DNA of 64,000 nt. It comes from JBCFBK01 sp038562555 (GTDB taxonomy: Bacteria; Bacteroidota; Bacteroidia; Bacteroidales; Prolixibacteraceae). The translations under genes and the position numbers were made by a program. Positions 60,086 through 64,000 of the stretch are shown in pieces. Within the stretch, counting starts at the first letter, position 1. Each line of letters begins with the position of its first letter. The notes below the pieces were generated by a model. The model did no database searches. It saw only the letters and a list, made by a program, of their open reading frames with translations, and had not been told where the DNA came from. The DNA lies in NCBI GenBank assembly GCA_038562555.1, contig JBCFBK010000017.1, forward strand, positions 35,041 through 99,040. The letters are read 5' to 3'.

Positions 60086-61276
60086 CTAACGAAGCTCTTT
60101 GTAACGAAGCAAGGCCTCAATAAAATAATAATCGGCGTAGCTCAGCGGAACATCTACCTCCGAATTGTGTGGTTTGGATCCGACACTGTGCATCAGAACA
60201 AAATTGCCGTTGGTTCCCGGTTCGGCCAGGTACGCGGGCGACGCCATCGTTCTGAGCTGCGTCTCAGCAACCTGCAGGTACTTATTTTTAAGCTCATCAC
60301 CCACGCAGGCACTCAGCTCGATCAGGGCCGACGCCATGACTGCTGCTGCGGAGGCATCGCGGGGCTCGTCGGGGATCTGCGGCGCCAGGTAATCCCAATA
60401 CGGGATACCATCGGCAGGAAAGTTAGGATGATCAATCATCAGCCCGGCAATCTTTTTTGCCTGGTCGAGATATTCCTTTTTGCCGGTTTCCCGGTACATC
60501 ATGGAATAGCCATAAAGACCCCAGGCCTGTCCGCGCGACCAGACCGAAGAATCGGATGCTCCCTGATGCGTTTGCTTCATTTGAGGCGTTCCGGTCAGCG
60601 TATCGTACGAAACAACATGATACGAACTGTTATCCTCCCGGAAATGATTGGCGATTGTTTTGTCCGCGTGGGAAACAGCGATCCGGTAGAAAACCGAGTC
60701 GCCTGTATGTTTAAACGCCCACATCAGCATCTCCAAGTTCATCATATTATCGATAATGACCGGGTATTGCCATTTATCTTTATTCGAATCCCAGGAGCGG
60801 ATCAGTCCGACGACCGAATCATACCGGGTGACCAGCGACCGGCTTCCTGTTTCAAGCACCTCCGGATAAGAATCATTTCCGGTTAACCGAAGTCCGTTAC
60901 CGAAGCTGCAATACAGCATGAATCCGAGATCGTGGGTGCCGGTATTGAATTTTTCCTTTTCAATTCTTGCCGTGTATAAAGCGGCCATATCTTTCATTTC
61001 TTCATCACCGGTGTGTTCATACAAATACCACAGGGTGCCCGGGAAAAATCCGCTGCACCACCACTCTGAGCCGGAGGTGATCAGTTCTCCTGTTTCCGGG
61101 TTAATACTTCTGGGTAACCGGCCCTCTTTTTCACTGAGTGCCACGGCCATGGCTTTTGCATGTACGACAGCGGTTTCAAGGCTTCGGTCGATAAGCTGCC
61201 CCATCGGCTCCTGCTTCGGCTGACAGGAAACCAGCGCGATTGCTAAAACGTAAATAAGAATAACTGATTTCTTCAT
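60086..61276 (-). CDS. GH88 unsaturated glucuronyl hydrolase, lipoprotein
   Basis: A 396-residue lipoprotein (lipobox LVSC, Cys18) with a GH88 barrel. Catalytic aspartates are Asp116 (GTHDLGFM) and Asp176 (VIIDNMMNLEML), 60 residues apart as Asp88/Asp149 in Bacillus UGL. SSVWSRGQAWGLYGYSMMYR, DGIPYWDYLAPQ and RDASAAAVMASALIELS complete the family pattern. It hydrates unsaturated uronyl ends made by polysaccharide lyases. With the heparinase-like gene 18 nt upstream it should act in the periplasm on the same substrate. Last gene of its operon. Confidence 0.9.
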   Translation of the reverse strand: MKKSVILIYVLAIALVSCQPKQEPMGQLIDRSLETAVVHAKAMAVALSEKEGRLPRSINPETGELITSGSEWWCSGFFPGTLWYLYEHTGDEEMKDMAALYTARIEKEKFNTGTHDLGFMLYCSFGNGLRLTGNDSYPEVLETGSRSLVTRYDSVVGLIRSWDSNKDKWQYPVIIDNMMNLEMLMWAFKHTGDSVFYRIAVSHADKTIANHFREDNSSYHVVSYDTLTGTPQMKQTHQGASDSSVWSRGQAWGLYGYSMMYRETGKKEYLDQAKKIAGLMIDHPNFPADGIPYWDYLAPQIPDEPRDASAAAVMASALIELSACVGDELKNKYLQVAETQLRTMASPAYLAEPGTNGNFVLMHSVGSKPHNSEVDVPLSYADYYFIEALLRYKELR

Positions 61277-61294
61277 GAATTGGTTTATTAAAGA

Positions 61295-63196
61295 TTATTG
61301 ATTTGAATCTCCTGAAAGTTTTACCTTTATTTGCGCTTTACCGTCTTTACAGATCCAGGCCGGAATACGGATTTCCAGCCGCTTTAAACCCTCCATCTGA
61401 CGGTCGAGTTCCAGGGGAGCCGGGTACAGGGATATTACCGAAAGGGTGAGTTGGGGGTGTGAAAGATTCTCCAGTTTAAGTTCTTTTCCTTCCTGCCTTA
61501 AAATGGCTCCACCCGCGACGATTTCAACATCGGCAGTTGTCATCATCTGCCAGGTGATCAGTTTGGTGCTGTCGTTAAGTTCAAGATCATCTTCGATCAC
61601 CAACGAGACAGGACTATCTTTCGTGAACGTTCGTATTGCATTTTTCAGGTTTTCACCAAAGGCAGGGCTCAGGTCAAAAGCAGCCTGGGGATGTTCTCCA
61701 CCGTTGAACAGGGTTAGTGTCGCCATCCCGTTAACAACATGCAACTGATCATTCACCGACAGGGTGCTGTGTCCAAAGTTATTTTTGGTGAGTAGCGTCC
61801 AACGCTGGCAATCCTGGCAACTCCGCCACAGGTCGAATCCTGTTTTCTCGAGCTCATGATAAGATTGGTTTCCGGGGTCAATCGACCAGCGGACGCCATC
61901 AAGCTCAAAAACGAACGATCCTCCGTCCATGTTACCGTGATTTACGGTGCCTCTTCCGCCTTTTCCCCCAAAATAATACTGATGAGGATCATGCTCTCCC
62001 CCTGTGAAAATGACAATCGGATTGGCGCCTTCACCTTTCCAGGCTGAAGGCATTTCATCGCCTGGTTTTTCCCGGTATTGGGCCAGCCAGACCAGGGCTG
62101 CCCCGGCCAGCCGGTCGAGTTTCGCCATTTGCGCGGCCGGATACAAAAAACGTTCCTTTTCAAAATACGCCTTATTTCCTGTTTTTTTGGCAAACCAGGC
62201 AAGTACCAGGTCGCCGTTCACGCTCCGCCGGTCTCCGCAGTCTGCGTAATTATAATACCAGCCGGTCGGCGCATTGGCCAGAACCCGGAAGGTGGCGCTT
62301 TTCAGGAACGGCTCATAATCGCCCATTCCGAAATCAGTTCCAAAGGCGCTTTCAAGCATCGCGATGGTCACCACCGAAAAGCTTGTCCCATAGTCCCAGT
62401 AGGTGGAGCCTTCCGGATAAACCCCATCGGGGGCATACTCGGCAAGAGCATAGGGCATTCCTTCCAAAGCGCGGCTGATGGTAGTTGCGGCAAGTTCAGG
62501 ATCAGTTTCGGCAATCGCAATTGCGGCGGCGATCATCCCGCCATGGCAAACCTGGTTCCAGTTATTATTTCCCTTCACCCAGCCGGTATTACCCGCTTTA
62601 TTGAAGCTTGGCTTTAAGCCTTTTTCAATTAAAGCCCGCTGAGCCAGACTGATGGTCTCTTTGGGCAGGTCCCCGGCAGTCCAGTCAAGCGCGATAGCCA
62701 CAGCCATCGCCATTTCGGCAACATCCAGGTAATGCGAAGGATTCCAGTCCGAGAAATTACTAACCGCTACCACTTCCCGGTTAATCCGGTCCAGGATTTC
62801 CGGATCTTTATCAAGCCGGTAAACCATGCCGAGCATGTTTATCCGGTAAAGCATTTCACGCGATACCGACAACAGGCGCCGGCCGGTAACGATACGCTCA
62901 AGCAGGGGTCTTTCCATGATGAGATCGGCATTTAGCCAGATAGCCCGGTATATATTCCGAACGACCGGATCTGTTTTTACTTTTTTCTGCAGCTCTTTCT
63001 CAATGGCAGGATTTAAAACCAGGCGCGGCAATGATTTGTGCAGGTTTTCTTTCAGCCAGGAAACTGAAACAGGGTTCTGAAGTTTGGGGATCTTCTTTTC
63101 CGCTTCCGTGAACTCGACCTTTCCGGTTCGTGCAATCGATGGCACGAAGCATGAAAGAAACAGGAACAATATAAAAAATTTCACTTTGCTTTGCAT
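61295..63196 (-). CDS. Heparinase II/III-like polysaccharide lyase, exported
   Basis: A 633-residue protein with a signal peptide (MQSKVKFFILFLFLSCFVPSIA), an (alpha/alpha) toroid (about 60-370; NAPTGWYYNYADCGDRRS, WVKGNNNWNQVCHGG) and the heparinase II/III beta-sheet domain (about 375-630; NHGNMDGGSFVFELDGVRWS, DPGNQSYHELE). Asn-Trp/His-rich motifs around NNNWNQVCH carry the likely catalytic residues. Substrates of this family include heparan sulfate, alginate, ulvan and other uronic acid polymers, so an exact PL family is not claimed. With the GH88 and SusD genes it degrades an acidic polysaccharide. Confidence 0.86.
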   Translation of the reverse strand: MQSKVKFFILFLFLSCFVPSIARTGKVEFTEAEKKIPKLQNPVSVSWLKENLHKSLPRLVLNPAIEKELQKKVKTDPVVRNIYRAIWLNADLIMERPLLERIVTGRRLLSVSREMLYRINMLGMVYRLDKDPEILDRINREVVAVSNFSDWNPSHYLDVAEMAMAVAIALDWTAGDLPKETISLAQRALIEKGLKPSFNKAGNTGWVKGNNNWNQVCHGGMIAAAIAIAETDPELAATTISRALEGMPYALAEYAPDGVYPEGSTYWDYGTSFSVVTIAMLESAFGTDFGMGDYEPFLKSATFRVLANAPTGWYYNYADCGDRRSVNGDLVLAWFAKKTGNKAYFEKERFLYPAAQMAKLDRLAGAALVWLAQYREKPGDEMPSAWKGEGANPIVIFTGGEHDPHQYYFGGKGGRGTVNHGNMDGGSFVFELDGVRWSIDPGNQSYHELEKTGFDLWRSCQDCQRWTLLTKNNFGHSTLSVNDQLHVVNGMATLTLFNGGEHPQAAFDLSPAFGENLKNAIRTFTKDSPVSLVIEDDLELNDSTKLITWQMMTTADVEIVAGGAILRQEGKELKLENLSHPQLTLSVISLYPAPLELDRQMEGLKRLEIRIPAWICKDGKAQIKVKLSGDSNQ

Positions 63197-63225
63197 TGTT
63201 ACGTGTTTAGATTAGATTAATTTTT

Positions 63226-63264
63226 AAGTGAAGCCGCAATTCATGTCAAACTGCGGCTTCACTT
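63226..63264. terminator. Perfect hairpin between susD and the lyase gene
   Basis: A 13-bp perfect stem (AAGTGAAGCCGCA and complement) with a 13-nt loop, 41 nt after the SusD stop. No U-run on the coding strand. Likely protects the upstream susCD mRNA or reduces read-through into the lyase and GH88 genes. Confidence 0.5.
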
Positions 63265-63304
63265 GAACAAATAAACAAAAATTTTTGAAGATATCCATCA
63301 TCCG

Positions 63305-64000
63305 TTATTGCCAACCCGGACTTTGTTCCAGATTTGGGTTTTGCGAGATAGCGCTCAGCGGGATGGGCCACAAATAATGTTTATTCTCGTCGAATACCGG
63401 AGCAGCAAAATCAGTCCCTTTATAGATATCGAGGTATTCAACACCTGACTCGGGATCGACCGATGATTTCACGGTTACCTTGCCTGCGGGGTCGATCCGT
63501 GCTTTATTGGCAGCATCCCAGCGTATGCCGTAATCGGGGGTTTCGAGCTTTTTCCCTTGCTTCCAGCGCCTCAGGTCATCGTAGCGGAAACCTTCCATGA
63601 ATAATTCAACCCGCCGTTCACGTCTGATCTCCACGATCAGCGGGGAAACACCGTCGCCGCTGTATCTGGGATCGACAGGGATATTTCCCAGGACCAGATG
63701 AGGCATCGCAACCCGGTCGCGCAGTAAATTGATGCTCATATCCAGATCGGCCTGGGTGATTGTTCCCAGTTCCGCCATCGCTTCGGCATAATTGAGCAAG
63801 GCTTCGCCCAGCCTGAGAACAATAGCCGGGGTGGAAGACGTATTATAGGTAGCATAAGATGCCACATTTTCATAAACCTTAATAATGTGGTAACCGGTTT
63901 CACTTGGCTGGCCGCCGGTCATACCTGTTATGCGCGGATACGAATAGGTAGCAAAGTCGTGATTTCCAAACATGTAATAAGGCTGATCGGCCGGATGCAA
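63305..64000 (-). CDS. SusD/RagB-family nutrient-binding protein (C-terminal part, runs off window)
   Basis: The last 231 residues of a SusD homologue; the start lies beyond position 64000. The portion contains the C-terminal SusD motifs: ALLNYAEAMAELG (TPR region), LLRDRVAMPHL, VEIRRERRVELFMEGFRYDDLRRWKQGK and the ending LWPIPLSAISQNPNLEQSPGWQ. It is a surface lipoprotein partner of a SusC expected upstream outside the window. It differs from the SusD-like_2 protein at 29442, so this is a second polysaccharide locus. Confidence 0.92.
   Translation of the reverse strand: MHPADQPYYMFGNHDFATYSYPRITGMTGGQPSETGYHIIKVYENVASYATYNTSSTPAIVLRLGEALLNYAEAMAELGTITQADLDMSINLLRDRVAMPHLVLGNIPVDPRYSGDGVSPLIVEIRRERRVELFMEGFRYDDLRRWKQGKKLETPDYGIRWDAANKARIDPAGKVTVKSSVDPESGVEYLDIYKGTDFAAPVFDENKHYLWPIPLSAISQNPNLEQSPGWQ

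Noticed and set aside
60167..60886. A 239-codon plus-strand frame opposite the GH88 gene
   Set aside because: Antisense to conserved GH88 sequence; composition mirrors the codon bias of the opposite strand.

Overview
The window looks like chromosomal DNA of a Bacteroidota species, most likely a marine or sediment member of the Bacteroidia (Marinilabiliales/Prolixibacteraceae type; this placement is inferred). Evidence: SusC/SusD pairs, ECF sigma/FecR control, DUF1735 lipoproteins, many GH88/GH43/GH127/GH18 enzymes, TAnnTTTG-type -7 promoter boxes, weak Shine-Dalgarno signals, and a tmRNA tag reading GENNYALAA. No phage, IS element or CRISPR array was seen.

Layout. 0-4 kb: DUF5989 mini-protein, NodU/CmcH carbamoyltransferase, GH127-like arabinofuranosidase. 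4.1-6.1 kb: DoxX-like protein, then a tightly overlapping ECF sigma / small anti-sigma-like protein / ClpP operon. 6.1-18.5 kb: housekeeping and accessory genes (alpha/beta hydrolase, MscS channel, DUF362 plus membrane polyferredoxin, MFS, adenylate cyclase, HrpB helicase, tmRNA, lipoprotein, tRNA-Pro). 18.6-25.2 kb: sugar genes (GH43, two Gfo/Idh oxidoreductases, HAD, DoxX) interspersed with broken genes (PocR-domain regulator remnant, unidentified remnant, truncated APC permease, truncated FucP-type transporter). 25.3-36.4 kb: a complete polysaccharide-utilisation locus on the minus strand: ECF sigma, FecR, STN-containing SusC, SusD, GH18 endo-glycosidase, two DUF1735 surface lipoproteins, followed by a DUF1573 protein. 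36.5-45.7 kb: two divergent four-gene operons for an unidentified sugar-acid or N-acyl sugar pathway (DapA-family aldolase, epimerase-like protein, M20 hydrolase, OFA-type transporter; facing GH88, TIM-barrel isomerase, Gfo/Idh, SDR). 45.7-52.5 kb: CopA copper ATPase with an AraC regulator carrying a metal-binding-like CxxC head, YkgJ-type protein, DUF6483-like protein, YyaL/DUF255 thioredoxin-domain protein, YwbE. 52.6-59.9 kb: glycerol / glycerol-3-phosphate regulon (GlpT, DeoR/GlpR regulator, exported HAD phosphatase, GlpF, GlpK, GlpD). 60-64 kb: GH88, heparinase II/III-like lyase and the C-terminal part of a SusD, the end of a second polysaccharide locus that runs off the window.

Together these describe a polysaccharide degrader: surface SusCD import of complex glycans, lyases with unsaturated-uronyl hydrolases, cytoplasmic oxidoreductase/isomerase/aldolase steps, and a glycerol module. 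The two most unusual signals are (i) intergenic arrays of degenerate 7-nt words, all confined to 42.6-52.6 kb, and (ii) the overlapping ECF-sigma / soluble anti-sigma-like / ClpP operon, which could be a proteolytically switched sigma circuit.
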